From Thioglobus_A sp964344985 (GTDB lineage Bacteria; Pseudomonadota; Gammaproteobacteria; PS1; Pseudothioglobaceae): a stretch of 64,000 bases of DNA. Made by a program: the position numbers and the translations under genes. Shown here one piece after another: positions 16,825-26,362 of the stretch (position 1 is the stretch's first letter; each line of letters opens with the position of its first letter). The notes below the pieces were generated by a model. That model was given only the letters and a program-made list of their open reading frames with translations, was not told the origin of the DNA and searched no databases. The stretch is taken from positions 62,001 to 126,000 of the forward strand of contig CAYFPI010000001.1 of assembly GCA_964344985.1 (NCBI GenBank). The letters run 5' to 3'.

Positions 16825-17818
16825 AAGGCACTATGACTGAGCCTGCATATTCATAAGTCTCAGGCACTGTCCACTCTTGTTTAGTCAAGGTAATGGTTTT
16901 GTTGTTTATCGGCAATGAATAAAAATTAGGGCCAAATTTTGATGCAAAACCTTCTAGCTTATCAAGCGCACCCTTAGATTCAAATGCAGTGGCATAAAGC
17001 TCGATTGCACAATGAGCACTCAGTATGCCTGCACAGCCACAAGCTGACTCCTTTGCACCTTTTGCATGTGGCGCAGAGTCTGTGCCTAAAAAGAATTTAG
17101 CGTTACCACTAGTGGCGGCATCTAATAGCGCTTGTTGGTGTGGGTTTTCACGCTTTAAAATAGGCAGACAGAAATAATGCGGTCTAATACCACCGGCTAG
17201 CATATCATTTCTATTTGCCAATAAATGATGTGGAGTAATGGTGGCCGCCACACTCTCGCTACTACTTAATACAAAATCCACCGCTTCTTTTGTTGTGATG
17301 TGCTCAAACACCACTTTAAGCTCTGGGAAGTCTTGTGTAATTTTGCCAAGAACTTGATCAATGAAAACTGCTTCACGATCAAAAATATCAACATCATGAT
17401 GAGTAACTTCGCCGTGCACTAATAACAACATGCCTGTCTCGCTCATTGCTTCTAATGCTGGATATATTTTTTTAATGTCAGTAACACCACTATCAGAGTT
17501 AGTTGTAGCACCTGCAGGATAAAGTTTAGCAGCCTTTACTATTTGACTCTCACCTGCTGTTTTAATATCTTGAGCATTGGTGTTGTCGGTTAAATATAGC
17601 ACCATCAGTGGATCAAAGCTAGAGCCTTCCGGCAATGCTTCAATAATTTCATTACGGTAAGCTTTTGCCTGATCAGCACTAGTAACTGGCGGGGTAAGAT
17701 TTGGCATAATAATCGCCCTACCCATTTGTTTAGCACTCATGCCTATTACTGATTTAAGTGCTTCTCCCGAACGCACATGCAAGTGCCAATCATCTGGTTT
17801 AATTATCTCAAATTGCAT
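16787..17818 (-). CDS. pyrC: Dihydroorotase PyrC (type II)
   Basis: Closes carbamoyl-aspartate to dihydroorotate in pyrimidine synthesis. 343 residues, standard for the E. coli-type enzyme. Zn ligands: DDWHLHVRSG (HxH), the lysine region LYPAGATTNSDSG, LLVHGEVT, EHITT, and GTDSAPHAKGAKE with the catalytic Asp. First Met at 17818 overlaps the anmK stop by 11 bases. Genes run secA-anmK-pyrC on this strand with overlaps. Confidence 0.96.
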   Translation of the reverse strand: MQFEIIKPDDWHLHVRSGEALKSVIGMSAKQMGRAIIMPNLTPPVTSADQAKAYRNEIIEALPEGSSFDPLMVLYLTDNTNAQDIKTAGESQIVKAAKLYPAGATTNSDSGVTDIKKIYPALEAMSETGMLLLVHGEVTHHDVDIFDREAVFIDQVLGKITQDFPELKVVFEHITTKEAVDFVLSSSESVAATITPHHLLANRNDMLAGGIRPHYFCLPILKRENPHQQALLDAATSGNAKFFLGTDSAPHAKGAKESACGCAGILSAHCAIELYATAFESKGALDKLEGFASKFGPNFYSLPINNKTITLTKQEWTVPETYEYAGSVIVPFMAGQTLGWKAS

Positions 17819-18884
17819 AAATCGCTCCTAATATTGACTTTTGTTTAGCGCCTGTCACGTTAGGAATGTTAGAGGTTTTGCCTGCCAAAGTGCGCTTGGC
17901 AAAAAAAGCAAAAGCTGCAGCTTCTACATAGTCAACATGCACGCCTAAATCGTTCGTTGTCATTACGTTATTATTTGGATTTTCATATTCTAAGCGCTCA
18001 CTTAAAAACAAGTTGTGCACACCGCCACCACATAAGTACACATCTACTGTATTTGGAATATTCTGTGAAATGCTTAACACCGTTAATTCTACTAGCGTCC
18101 TTTGCACATCTTCTGGTTTTTCATTGCCTGATAAAAATTGACTTAACCAATCGAGATTAAAATACTCAGGGCCTGTGCTTTTTGGTGCTGGCTTTTTAAA
18201 ATACTCATCAGCCAACATTGCACTTAGTAATTTATTGTCTACTATTCCGCTTCGAGACCAAAGTCCATCACGATCATAGCCAATATCTTTATTTTTCTTT
18301 ATCCAGTTATCTAACAAAGTATTCGCTGGACCTGTGTCAAACCCAACAACTTCGTTGTTAATTATTCTAGAAATGTTAGCAATGCCGCCCAAATTGACAA
18401 CAATGCCGTCTGTTTTATTGAGCAAATACTGGTGAAACAAAGGCGTTAATGGAGCGCCTTGACCACCAAGAGCCACATCCTGCATGCGAAAATCAGCCAC
18501 CGTTGTAATTCCTGTTTGCTCGGCAATAAGCGCACCATGTCCAATTTGCATTGAGTATTCACCACCTTGATGATAAACGGTTTGTCCGTGAGAGCCTATT
18601 GCGCGGACTAAGTCTGCAGAAATATTTGTATCCTTCAACAAAGTATTAGCTACTTGCGAAAAACAGCGGGATACTTGAACATCAACAGACGCCAACTCTT
18701 TTAAAGAGGTTTGCGCCTGTTGTGTTAATTGTCGAAGACTGTCTTTAAGGCTCTCAGGATAGGCAAGATAAGTTTGGGCAATAATCTTTTGAGCTGAGTT
18801 GTCGACAATTACACCGTCAACCCCATCAAGACTGGTGCCAGACATTAGCCCAATATAATATTGAGCCACATCACTACTAGCCAC
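17808..18884 (-). CDS. anmK: Anhydro-N-acetylmuramic acid kinase AnmK
   Basis: Phosphorylates 1,6-anhydroMurNAc released from peptidoglycan, feeding it back into cell-wall recycling. 358 residues. N-terminal YYIGLMSGTSLDGVDGV and the ATP-binding LGGQGAPLTPLFH, VVNLGGIANIS and GFDTGPANTLLD motifs, with VYLCGGGVHN near the C-terminus. Overlaps secA by 8 bases and pyrC by 11, so it is translated within one operon. The window also holds an M23 wall hydrolase, whose products could enter this route. Confidence 0.95.
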   Translation of the reverse strand: MASSDVAQYYIGLMSGTSLDGVDGVIVDNSAQKIIAQTYLAYPESLKDSLRQLTQQAQTSLKELASVDVQVSRCFSQVANTLLKDTNISADLVRAIGSHGQTVYHQGGEYSMQIGHGALIAEQTGITTVADFRMQDVALGGQGAPLTPLFHQYLLNKTDGIVVNLGGIANISRIINNEVVGFDTGPANTLLDNWIKKNKDIGYDRDGLWSRSGIVDNKLLSAMLADEYFKKPAPKSTGPEYFNLDWLSQFLSGNEKPEDVQRTLVELTVLSISQNIPNTVDVYLCGGGVHNLFLSERLEYENPNNNVMTTNDLGVHVDYVEAAAFAFFAKRTLAGKTSNIPNVTGAKQKSILGAIYAI

Positions 18885-21552
18885 AGCAGTTTTTATACTT
18901 CTTTCCCGATCCGCATGTACAAGGGTCGTTTCTACCTACTTTCTTTTCTTCTCGCTGATAAGTTTGTTGTGCTGCTTCAACCTCAGCCTCATCAACACCT
19001 GTTGTGCCAAGCTCTTCATGCTCAGCTGTTATCTGTTCGTTATCTTGTTGCTCAACTTCTTGAGCTTGAGTATTTTCATTAATAGTAACACTTGATAACG
19101 ACTTTACTATCTCAACATCAATAGTTTCTAATAACGATGTAAACATAGCAAATGATTCACGCTTATATTCTTGAGTTGGATTTTTTTGTGCATAACCTCT
19201 AAGATTAACACTTTGACGCAAATAATCCATACTGGCCAAATGCTCTTTCCAGTAATGGTCAAGCGTCTGTAGCATAACTGCCTTTTCAAACCCGCGCATT
19301 GACTCCGAACCGGCCAACTCCTCTTTGTAATCACAAATAGCGCCCAACCCTTGCAAAATTCTTGACAATAGTTCATCAACATCAACACCTTCATCAAGCC
19401 ATTGCTGTAGTGGAAAATCAGCTTTATAATCAGCCTTTAAGGCATTATGCAAACCTTCAACATCCCAATCTTCTTCGGCTTGCTGGGTAGAGATATAGCT
19501 AGCAAATAACTCACCAATCACTTGCTCTCGAATTTGAATAAATCGATCTTGTACATCATCAACACCCATAAGCTCATCGCGCAATGTATAAATAACACGA
19601 CGCTGATCATTAGCAACATCATCATATTCAAGCAAATGTTTACGCGCATCGTAGTTCATGCCTTCTACTTTTCTTTGTGCATTCTCAATGGCACGATTAA
19701 CCATTTTATGTTCAATGGCTTCGCCTTTTTCCATGCCAAGCTTTTGCATCATGGCTGCCATTTTTTCACTGGCAAAAATACGCATTAAATTGTCTTCCAA
19801 TGACAAATAAAAACGAGTTGAACCAATATCTCCTTGACGACCTGAGCGGCCTCTTAGTTGATTATCAACACGGCGTGATTCATTTCTCTCGGTACCCACA
19901 ATATGCAAACCACCAGATTTAATAACCGCCTCATGCGCTTTCTCCCATTCTGCTTTTTGATCATCAGTAGCATCCTCAGCCAACTTTCCACCCAAAACAA
20001 TATCGGTACCACGACCTGCCATATTGGTTGCAATGGTCACCGAGCCAATAGCGCCTGCATTGGCAATAATTTGAGCTTCTCGCTCGTGTTGTTTAGCGTT
20101 TAATACCTCGTGCTTGATTTTTTTCTTATTTAATAAATTAGAAATTGCTTCTGAATTTTCAATACTACTGGTTCCAACCAGTACTGGCTGCCCAGTTTTT
20201 TGACAGTGCTCTACATCATTGGCAATTGCTTCTAGTTTTTCTTCTAATGTTAAATATATTTGATCTGTCTTATCGTCTCGCTTTGACGGCTGATTTGGTG
20301 GAATAACCACTGTTTCAAGACCGTAAATATCTTGAAATTCTACCGCTTCAGTATCAGCTGTACCTGTCATTCCTGAAAGTTTGTTATACAACCTAAAGTA
20401 ATTTTGGAAGGTTATTGACGCCAGAGTCTGGTTTTCCTTTTTTATGCTAACACCTTCTTTGGCTTCAATGGCCTGATGAAGACCCTCGCTCCAACGACGC
20501 CCCGGCATTGTTCGACCTGTAAATTCATCCACAATAACCACTTCATCGCCATCAACGATATAGTGATCATCCTTATGAAACAAAATATGTGCACGTAAGG
20601 CAGAGTTAATGTGCTGCATCAGCAGTATATTGCTTGCATCATAAAGGCTTGCACCCTCTGGCAATGCGCCCGCCTCAATCAACAGGCTTTCAGCCTTAGC
20701 ATGACCATCATCAGTTAAAAACACTTGCTTGTGCTTTTCATCAACTGTGTAGTCCCCAGCAATCTCAACAACCACTTCTTTACCTTCACCGCTTTCAGTT
20801 TGCTTAGTAAAATTTGGAATCATATGATTAATCGCTTGATAAACTTGCGAATAGTCAGCTGCAGGTCCAGAAATAATAAGTGGTGTTCTTGCCTCATCAA
20901 TCAAGATAGAGTCAACCTCATCAATAATGGCAAAATTAAGCGCTCTTTGGACTTTTTGATCAGCTGAAAAAGCCATGTTATCGCGCAAATAATCAAAACC
21001 CAGCTCGTTATTTGTTGCGTAAACCACATCACATGCATAAGCAGCTTGCTTGCCTTCTGGTGGCATATTTGATGCAACAATACCAACACTCAAGCCCAAA
21101 AATTCAAAAACTCTGCCCATCCATTTAGCATCTCGCTCAGCCAAATAATCATTAACTGTAACAATATGCACACCGTTTCCAGTTAGTGCATTTAAGTATG
21201 CTGGCAGTGTAGCAACCAGTGTCTTTCCTTCACCTGTGCCCATTTCTGAGATGTTGCCATCATTTAGCACCATACCGCCAATTAGTTGCACATCATGATG
21301 CCTTAAGCCTAATACACGAACAGATGCTTCTCTCATTACCGCAAAAGCTTCAACTAAAATTAGGTCTAATGAGTTTTCTTTTTGATAGGTGTCTTTTAGC
21401 TCTTGGGTCTTATGGCGTAACTGATTGTCATCTAGTGTTTTTAAACTGGATTCTAGCTCATTAATACTATCAACGGTTTTAAACAGTTTTTTAATTAAAC
21501 GATCGTTTCTAGAGCCAACAATCTTTGATAAAACTTTATTTATAATACTCAT
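18877..21552 (-). CDS. secA: Preprotein translocase ATPase SecA
   Basis: Motor that pushes unfolded preproteins through SecYEG. 891 residues, normal. Walker A MGTGEGKTLVATLPAYLNAL, DEAD-type IDEVDSILIDEARTPLI, the preprotein cross-linking domain, helicase motif TNMAGRGTDIVLGG and GRSGRQGDIGS, and the C-terminal zinc-binding tail DPCTCGSGKKYKNCCG for SecB/phospholipid contact. First gene of secA-anmK-pyrC, divergent from DUF721 (21620). Confidence 0.97.
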   Translation of the reverse strand: MSIINKVLSKIVGSRNDRLIKKLFKTVDSINELESSLKTLDDNQLRHKTQELKDTYQKENSLDLILVEAFAVMREASVRVLGLRHHDVQLIGGMVLNDGNISEMGTGEGKTLVATLPAYLNALTGNGVHIVTVNDYLAERDAKWMGRVFEFLGLSVGIVASNMPPEGKQAAYACDVVYATNNELGFDYLRDNMAFSADQKVQRALNFAIIDEVDSILIDEARTPLIISGPAADYSQVYQAINHMIPNFTKQTESGEGKEVVVEIAGDYTVDEKHKQVFLTDDGHAKAESLLIEAGALPEGASLYDASNILLMQHINSALRAHILFHKDDHYIVDGDEVVIVDEFTGRTMPGRRWSEGLHQAIEAKEGVSIKKENQTLASITFQNYFRLYNKLSGMTGTADTEAVEFQDIYGLETVVIPPNQPSKRDDKTDQIYLTLEEKLEAIANDVEHCQKTGQPVLVGTSSIENSEAISNLLNKKKIKHEVLNAKQHEREAQIIANAGAIGSVTIATNMAGRGTDIVLGGKLAEDATDDQKAEWEKAHEAVIKSGGLHIVGTERNESRRVDNQLRGRSGRQGDIGSTRFYLSLEDNLMRIFASEKMAAMMQKLGMEKGEAIEHKMVNRAIENAQRKVEGMNYDARKHLLEYDDVANDQRRVIYTLRDELMGVDDVQDRFIQIREQVIGELFASYISTQQAEEDWDVEGLHNALKADYKADFPLQQWLDEGVDVDELLSRILQGLGAICDYKEELAGSESMRGFEKAVMLQTLDHYWKEHLASMDYLRQSVNLRGYAQKNPTQEYKRESFAMFTSLLETIDVEIVKSLSSVTINENTQAQEVEQQDNEQITAEHEELGTTGVDEAEVEAAQQTYQREEKKVGRNDPCTCGSGKKYKNCCG

Positions 21553-21619
21553 TAGTAATTGTTAGAGTTGTTTTTTCAAAAAACCTATTTTCTCATAGAT
21601 ATACAAGCCTTTGCATAAA

Positions 21620-21925
21620 ATGTGTCAGCATAAAAAAACAACCAATCTTAGTAGTTTTTCCCCGTCAGGAGATTTTGGAAAACTATTTAAACAAGCAAAG
21701 CTTTACAACAAAATAAATACCGAATTAAGTACTGCTCTGCCCAAAGCGCTAAACAGCCTAGAATTATGTCTTATTAAAAACAGTACAGCCACATTCGTTA
21801 CCAATAATCAGTCTGTCGCTTTTAGAGCAAAACAACAAATCTCGGAAATTTTAACGCTTATCCAGTCAATTTCAGGCTTGCAAAATATAAACCATGTCGA
21901 AATTAAGGTTACTATCAATAAGTAA
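21620..21925 (+). CDS. DUF721 (DciA-like) family protein
   Basis: About 101 residues from ATG 21620; an in-frame TTG lies 9 bases upstream. The C-terminal half, with LELCLIKNSTATFVTNNQSVAFRAKQQISEIL, resembles the DUF721 fold. DciA, a member, loads the DnaB helicase in bacteria lacking DnaC. In pseudomonads a DUF721 gene also sits upstream of and divergent from secA, which supports the call. Role here is by family analogy only. Confidence 0.7.
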   Translation: MCQHKKTTNLSSFSPSGDFGKLFKQAKLYNKINTELSTALPKALNSLELCLIKNSTATFVTNNQSVAFRAKQQISEILTLIQSISGLQNINHVEIKVTINK

Positions 21926-22036
21926 CTCTGTAACGCGACAATTGTCCATCATATAACTCTAATATTACAGTATAATAATTGCACTTTTTAAGCTAGATTC
22001 TATCTAGCAGTATTCATAATAAAGGACTACAATCTT

Positions 22037-22630
22037 ATGTCAGAACAAGAAATAGACTTAAAGAAAAGACGCTTTTTAACCGGCGCTACTAGTGTTGTGG
22101 GTGCTGTAGGTGTTGGTTTTACACTGGTGCCATTTTTATCATCTTGGATGCCTTCAGCTAGAGCTAAAGCAGCGGGCGCACCTGTTGATGTTGACATTAC
22201 AAAATTAGAAAAAGGGCAGCTGGTTCGTGTTTTATGGCGTAAAAAACCAGTTTGGGTTTTTAGACGTGACAAAACCGAATTAGAAGATTTAGAAACTTTA
22301 AACAGCTCTTTAACAGATCCAGCCAGTACAGCCGATCAACAGCCAACATATGCAAAAAACACTCACCGATCCATCAATCCTGAGATTGCAGTTATTATTG
22401 GTATTTGTACTCATTTGGGCTGTTCACCAACCTACAGACCAGAAGTTGGTGCTGCAGATTTAGGTGGCGATGCATGGAGAGGTGGTTTTTATTGTCCATG
22501 TCATGGTTCAAAATTTGACTTATCAGGAAGAGTATACAAAGGCGTTCCTGCGCCAACTAACCTGGTAATTCCACCATATCACTTTGTCACTGATTCATTG
22601 GTTAGAATTGGTATCGACCCAAAAGCATAA
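22037..22630 (+). CDS. petA: Ubiquinol-cytochrome c reductase, Rieske iron-sulfur subunit PetA
   Basis: [2Fe-2S] subunit of the bc1 complex, taking electrons from ubiquinol. 197 residues. N-terminal KKRRFLTGATSVVGAVGVGF resembles a Tat signal-anchor. Cluster motifs ICTHLGCSP and FYCPCHGSKFD supply the two Cys and two His. First gene of petABC, with AAAGGAC Shine-Dalgarno. A TATAAT at about 21971-21976 is a plausible -10. Confidence 0.97.
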   Translation: MSEQEIDLKKRRFLTGATSVVGAVGVGFTLVPFLSSWMPSARAKAAGAPVDVDITKLEKGQLVRVLWRKKPVWVFRRDKTELEDLETLNSSLTDPASTADQQPTYAKNTHRSINPEIAVIIGICTHLGCSPTYRPEVGAADLGGDAWRGGFYCPCHGSKFDLSGRVYKGVPAPTNLVIPPYHFVTDSLVRIGIDPKA

Positions 22631-22642
22631 TAGGAGAGAGCA

Positions 22643-23869
22643 ATGGACAATAATAAAAACTGGATCGATCAAAGATTTCCACTAACCAAGGTTTGGAACG
22701 AACATTTGGCTGAATATTACACGCCTAGAAATTTCAACTTCTGGTACTTTTTTGGCTCTTTAGCTATTTTGGTTTTAGTAATACAAATTCTAACCGGTAT
22801 TTTCCTTACTATGCACTTTAAGCCTGAAGCAACAATGGCTTTTGCATCAGTTGAATACATCATGCGTGATGTTGACTGGGGTTGGCTGATTCGCTATATA
22901 CACTCAACAGGCGCATCTGCCTTTTTTGTTGTTATTTACTTGCACATGTATCGTGGCCTTTTATACGGATCATACAAAGCACCACGTGAACTAATCTGGA
23001 TTCTTGGCATGGTGCTTTATATCGCCCTAATGGCTGAAGCATTCATGGGTTACGTACTACCATGGGGACAAATGTCTTACTGGGGTGCAAAAGTAATCAT
23101 TAACTTATTTGGCTCATTCCCAATTGTGGGCGAATTACTACTAGAATTTATCTTGGGTGATTACGCAGTAGGTGATCCGGCATTAAACCGTTTCTTCTCA
23201 TTGCACGTTATTGCTCTACCTCTAATTTTAGTAATTTTGGTTTTCTTGCATATTGTTGCACTACACACTGTAGGCTCTAACAATCCAGATGGTGTTGAAA
23301 TTAAGAAAAACAAAGATAAAAACGGTATTCCAAAAGATGGTATTCCTTTCCACCCTTACTACAGTGTTAAAGACATTGTAGGTGTTGTGGTATTCTTAAT
23401 GATATTTACATCAATTGTGTTTTTTGCACCAGCACTAGGTGGCTACTTCCTTGAGGCGCCTAACTTTGTTGAAGCAAATCCACTAAAAACACCTGATCAT
23501 ATTGCGCCACTTTGGTACTTAACGCCGTTCTACTCAGTACTGCGTGCAATTCCACCAATGTTTGGCTCACAACTTCCAGGCGTATTAGCCATGTTTGCAG
23601 CGCTATTAATCTTAATTGCACTACCATGGTTAGATAGATCAAAGGTTAAATCTATCAGATACCGTTCATGGCCATATAAAGTTGCGCTAGGTATCTTTGT
23701 GGTTACGTTCATTGTATTAGGATGGTTGGGCATGCAAGCAGTAACACCGCTTTATAGCTTATTAGCTCAAATATTTACTGCACTATACTTTGCATTCTTT
23801 ATTTTGATGCCTTGGTTTACCTCAATAGGAGAAACCAAGCCAGTACCAGAAAGAACAACGGAGCATTAA
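22643..23869 (+). CDS. petB: Ubiquinol-cytochrome c reductase, cytochrome b PetB
   Basis: Core membrane subunit holding two b hemes and the quinol sites. 408 residues, eight predicted helices. Heme-ligand histidines occur in RYIHSTGASAFFVVIYLHMYRG and in the later SLHVIALPLILVILVFLHIVALH stretch; the Qo-site motif is PEWY-like in PLWYLTPFYSVLRAIP. Twelve bases after petA with a GGAGAG Shine-Dalgarno, two bases before petC. Confidence 0.97.
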   Translation: MDNNKNWIDQRFPLTKVWNEHLAEYYTPRNFNFWYFFGSLAILVLVIQILTGIFLTMHFKPEATMAFASVEYIMRDVDWGWLIRYIHSTGASAFFVVIYLHMYRGLLYGSYKAPRELIWILGMVLYIALMAEAFMGYVLPWGQMSYWGAKVIINLFGSFPIVGELLLEFILGDYAVGDPALNRFFSLHVIALPLILVILVFLHIVALHTVGSNNPDGVEIKKNKDKNGIPKDGIPFHPYYSVKDIVGVVVFLMIFTSIVFFAPALGGYFLEAPNFVEANPLKTPDHIAPLWYLTPFYSVLRAIPPMFGSQLPGVLAMFAALLILIALPWLDRSKVKSIRYRSWPYKVALGIFVVTFIVLGWLGMQAVTPLYSLLAQIFTALYFAFFILMPWFTSIGETKPVPERTTEH

Positions 23870-23870
23870 T

Positions 23871-24560
23871 ATGAAAACATTATTAAATACAACACTATCG
23901 GCATTAGCCACTTTAGTTATTTCTTTTAATGCTAGCGCTGGTGGTGCTAGTGTTCATTTAGACCAGGCTAATACCGATATTAATGATCAAAAATCTTTGC
24001 AAAAAGGTGCAAAGCTATTTATGAACTACTGTTCTAGTTGTCACTCTATTGAGTTTATGCGCTACAACCGTATTGGTAAAGATCTAGGTATTTCTGATGC
24101 TGAAGTTGCTAAAAACCTTATGTTTAACGGTGAAAAAACAGGCGATACAATCGTATCATCAATGCCTGAAGCTGGTGCTAACGAATGGTTTGGAACAACA
24201 CCTCCTGATTTATCTCTAACTGCTAGAGCCAGAGGTGTAGATTGGATCTACACATATCTACGTGGATTCTACAAAGATGACTCTCGCCCATATGGAGTTA
24301 ACAACCACCTACTAGAAAATGCTTCAATGCCAGATGTTTTGTGGCAATTAAAGCAAGACCAATCAGAAGAGAAATTCAATCAAGATATTCGTGATATTAC
24401 TAACTTCTTAGACTATGTTGCAGAACCTGCAAAATTAGTTCGTGTTGATATCGGCATCAAAGTATTAGGGTTCTTGTTTATTTTATTCATTCTTGCTTAC
24501 TTGTTAAAACTTGAGTACTGGAAAGATGTTAAATATGGCAAATGGCGCGCTAAAGAATAA
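23871..24560 (+). CDS. petC: Ubiquinol-cytochrome c reductase, cytochrome c1 PetC
   Basis: Heme c subunit passing electrons from the Rieske protein to soluble cytochrome c, here plausibly toward the cbb3 oxidase encoded at 0.5-3.9 kb. 229 residues with a signal peptide (ends NASAGG), heme motif CSSCHSIEFMRYNR, the axial Met region ENASMPDVLW, and a C-terminal anchor helix (VLGFLFILFILAYLL) before a basic tail. Confidence 0.97.
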   Translation: MKTLLNTTLSALATLVISFNASAGGASVHLDQANTDINDQKSLQKGAKLFMNYCSSCHSIEFMRYNRIGKDLGISDAEVAKNLMFNGEKTGDTIVSSMPEAGANEWFGTTPPDLSLTARARGVDWIYTYLRGFYKDDSRPYGVNNHLLENASMPDVLWQLKQDQSEEKFNQDIRDITNFLDYVAEPAKLVRVDIGIKVLGFLFILFILAYLLKLEYWKDVKYGKWRAKE

Positions 24561-24587
24561 TTTCTGATACAATTGTAACAATGTCTA

Positions 24588-24621
24588 ACAGTGCTCTAAT
24601 CAATAGGGCGCTGTTTTTTTA
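24588..24621 (+). terminator. Terminator of petABC
   Basis: ACAGTGCTCT pairs with AGGGCGCTGT (two G-U pairs) around a short loop and is followed by seven T, 28 bases past the petC stop. Confidence 0.8.
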
Positions 24622-24639
24622 TTACTAGGGATAATCATT

Positions 24640-25269
24640 ATGCTAACAAAACCAAACCCTTCATCAACAACTCTATACTCTTCTGCTCAAGAAATGGAAT
24701 CTCATGCTGTACGATTTATCATGGCTGAAAAGAACATTGAAAGAGAAGTGTTCAATCTTAATATTGATGAAATGCCGGAAGAGATACTCGAGCTAAATCC
24801 TTGTCAATCTTTGCCAACTCTATTCGATAGAGGCATCGTGTTGTACGATTTATCTGTAATCATGGAATACCTAGATGAAAGATTCCCATTCCCGCCACTA
24901 CTGCCTGTAGACCCTATTGAAAAGTCAGAAAAAAGACTGCTTATCTTTAGATTTACACGTGCACCTGGTTGCTGGTTTGAACTGGCCAATACTATTGAAT
25001 CTGGCAGCAAAAAAGAAGCGGAAGAGGCAAGAAAAATTCTTAAAAGCAATCTTATCGAACTGGTGCCGTTATTTGCATACAAGCCATTTTTCAAGAGTGA
25101 TGAAATGACCATTGTTGATGCTTGTTTAGCGGCATTATTATGGCGTCTTAAAAAACTTGATATCAATCTTGGCGCGCCAGGTAAAGCTGTTAACGATTAT
25201 GCAAACAGACTATTTGCAAGAAACAGTTTTAAAGAAAGTTTGACTGACTGCGAAAAAGAATTCAACTAA
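24640..25269 (+). CDS. sspA: Stringent starvation protein A SspA (GST-fold, RNA polymerase-associated)
   Basis: Glutathione-transferase-like protein that binds RNA polymerase and affects stationary-phase and stress genes. 209 residues. N-terminal thioredoxin-like domain (LYSSAQEMESHAVRFIMAEK, then NPCQSLPTLFDRGIVLYDL and VIMEYLDERFP), then an all-helical C-terminal domain. Followed after 12 bases by sspB, the classic pair. Placed right after petABC, as in many proteobacteria. Confidence 0.93.
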   Translation: MLTKPNPSSTTLYSSAQEMESHAVRFIMAEKNIEREVFNLNIDEMPEEILELNPCQSLPTLFDRGIVLYDLSVIMEYLDERFPFPPLLPVDPIEKSEKRLLIFRFTRAPGCWFELANTIESGSKKEAEEARKILKSNLIELVPLFAYKPFFKSDEMTIVDACLAALLWRLKKLDINLGAPGKAVNDYANRLFARNSFKESLTDCEKEFN

Positions 25270-25281
25270 TCACTACTTGCT

Positions 25282-25638
25282 ATGATTTCTGTAGCACCTT
25301 ATTTAATCAGGGCCTACCATCAATGGATGGAAGACTCTGAGTTAACACCTCATATCTTGGTTAATTGTTCAAGCTCGGGCGTTGTGGTTCCTGGCGAATT
25401 TATACAGCAAAATAGAATTGTACTCAATATCGCCTCAAGTGCGACACACAATCTGCAAATCCAAAACGATGCCATCAGCTTTAAGGCAAGATTTTCCGGT
25501 CAATCCGTTGATATTTATGTGCCAACTGATGCCATTTTAAGCATCTATGCAGGTGAGAATGGAGAAGGTATGTTTTTTGAAACAGAAGATCAAGACGATG
25601 AAAAACCTAGCAAATCAGGACTGACTCTGTTAGATTAA
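25282..25638 (+). CDS. sspB: ClpXP adaptor SspB
   Basis: Binds the ssrA tag and delivers tagged proteins to ClpXP. 118 residues, shorter than the E. coli protein. The N-terminal domain has PYLIRAYHQWMEDSELTPHI, then FSGQSVDIYVPTDAILSIYAGENGEGMFF. The acidic linker DQDDEKPSK leads to the ClpX-binding tail SGLTLLD. Its last 9 bases overlap the convergent bioD. Confidence 0.93.
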   Translation: MISVAPYLIRAYHQWMEDSELTPHILVNCSSSGVVVPGEFIQQNRIVLNIASSATHNLQIQNDAISFKARFSGQSVDIYVPTDAILSIYAGENGEGMFFETEDQDDEKPSKSGLTLLD

Positions 25639-26280
25639 GTCTAATTTTTTAAATATACTTTTTGCTTTTGTATTAAAGTTTTCTAGTTTTTTTGCATTAA
25701 AAACAATCACATTGGCATCACTATATTGCGATATAGCACTCTCATTATTTAAACAATTAGGCTGAACCTGGTTTAAAACTAGCATTGCTACATTTAATTG
25801 GCGACTTCTAGTCGCACTCAATGCAAGTAACGCTTGATTAACCGCACCCAGCTCATCCTTAACAATCAGCACTATTGGTAAGTTAAGTTCTTGTATCAGA
25901 TCTATATTTAATGCATGCTCGGCAATAGGAGATAGTATGCCACCAGCGCCTTCAACAACAACAGGCTCTTTACTTTGACAAGCCACAACCAAATCATTAA
26001 GACTCAAGATGGAGTTAGCCTCTTTACTAGCCATCTCCGGACTACTACATGATGAGAACTTATAGGCACAAACCTTATCAATTGACTCACCACTATTAGC
26101 GACGGCAGCTAATAATTTTGCATCCTTAGTAACAAGCGTTCCATTTTGTTGTGAACAATCACTCTCAACAGGCTTTCTAACAAAAACCTGTTGAGATTCA
26201 GCAAGCAAAGAAATAATGTGTTGAGCAACAAATGTTTTGCCAACATCTGTATTACTACCAGTTATAAACAAACCTTTCAT
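25630..26280 (-). CDS. bioD: Dethiobiotin synthetase BioD
   Basis: ATP- and CO2-dependent ring closure of diaminopelargonate in biotin synthesis. 216 residues. P-loop GSNTDVGKTFVAQ, the substrate segment RKPVESDCSQ, EGAGGILSP and a nucleotide-contact region near VLNQVQPN. It stands alone here; no other bio genes are in the window. The frame converges on sspB with a 9-base overlap. Confidence 0.95.
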   Translation of the reverse strand: MKGLFITGSNTDVGKTFVAQHIISLLAESQQVFVRKPVESDCSQQNGTLVTKDAKLLAAVANSGESIDKVCAYKFSSCSSPEMASKEANSILSLNDLVVACQSKEPVVVEGAGGILSPIAEHALNIDLIQELNLPIVLIVKDELGAVNQALLALSATRSRQLNVAMLVLNQVQPNCLNNESAISQYSDANVIVFNAKKLENFNTKAKSIFKKLDLI

Positions 26281-26349
26281 AAGGTTATTTTATCGAATAA
26301 GCGGTTTTGCATTCCAATAATTAGAATTAGCGTCAGTTTGACGATTGGG

Positions 26350-26355
26350 TATAAT
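26350..26355 (+). promoter_or_regulatory. -10 element of the pyrD-like gene
   Basis: TTGGGTATAATT ends seven bases before the ATG at 26363, so a start at the usual distance would fall on or within a base of the initiation codon. This predicts a leaderless or near-leaderless mRNA. Confidence 0.5.
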
Positions 26356-26362
26356 TAAGCGC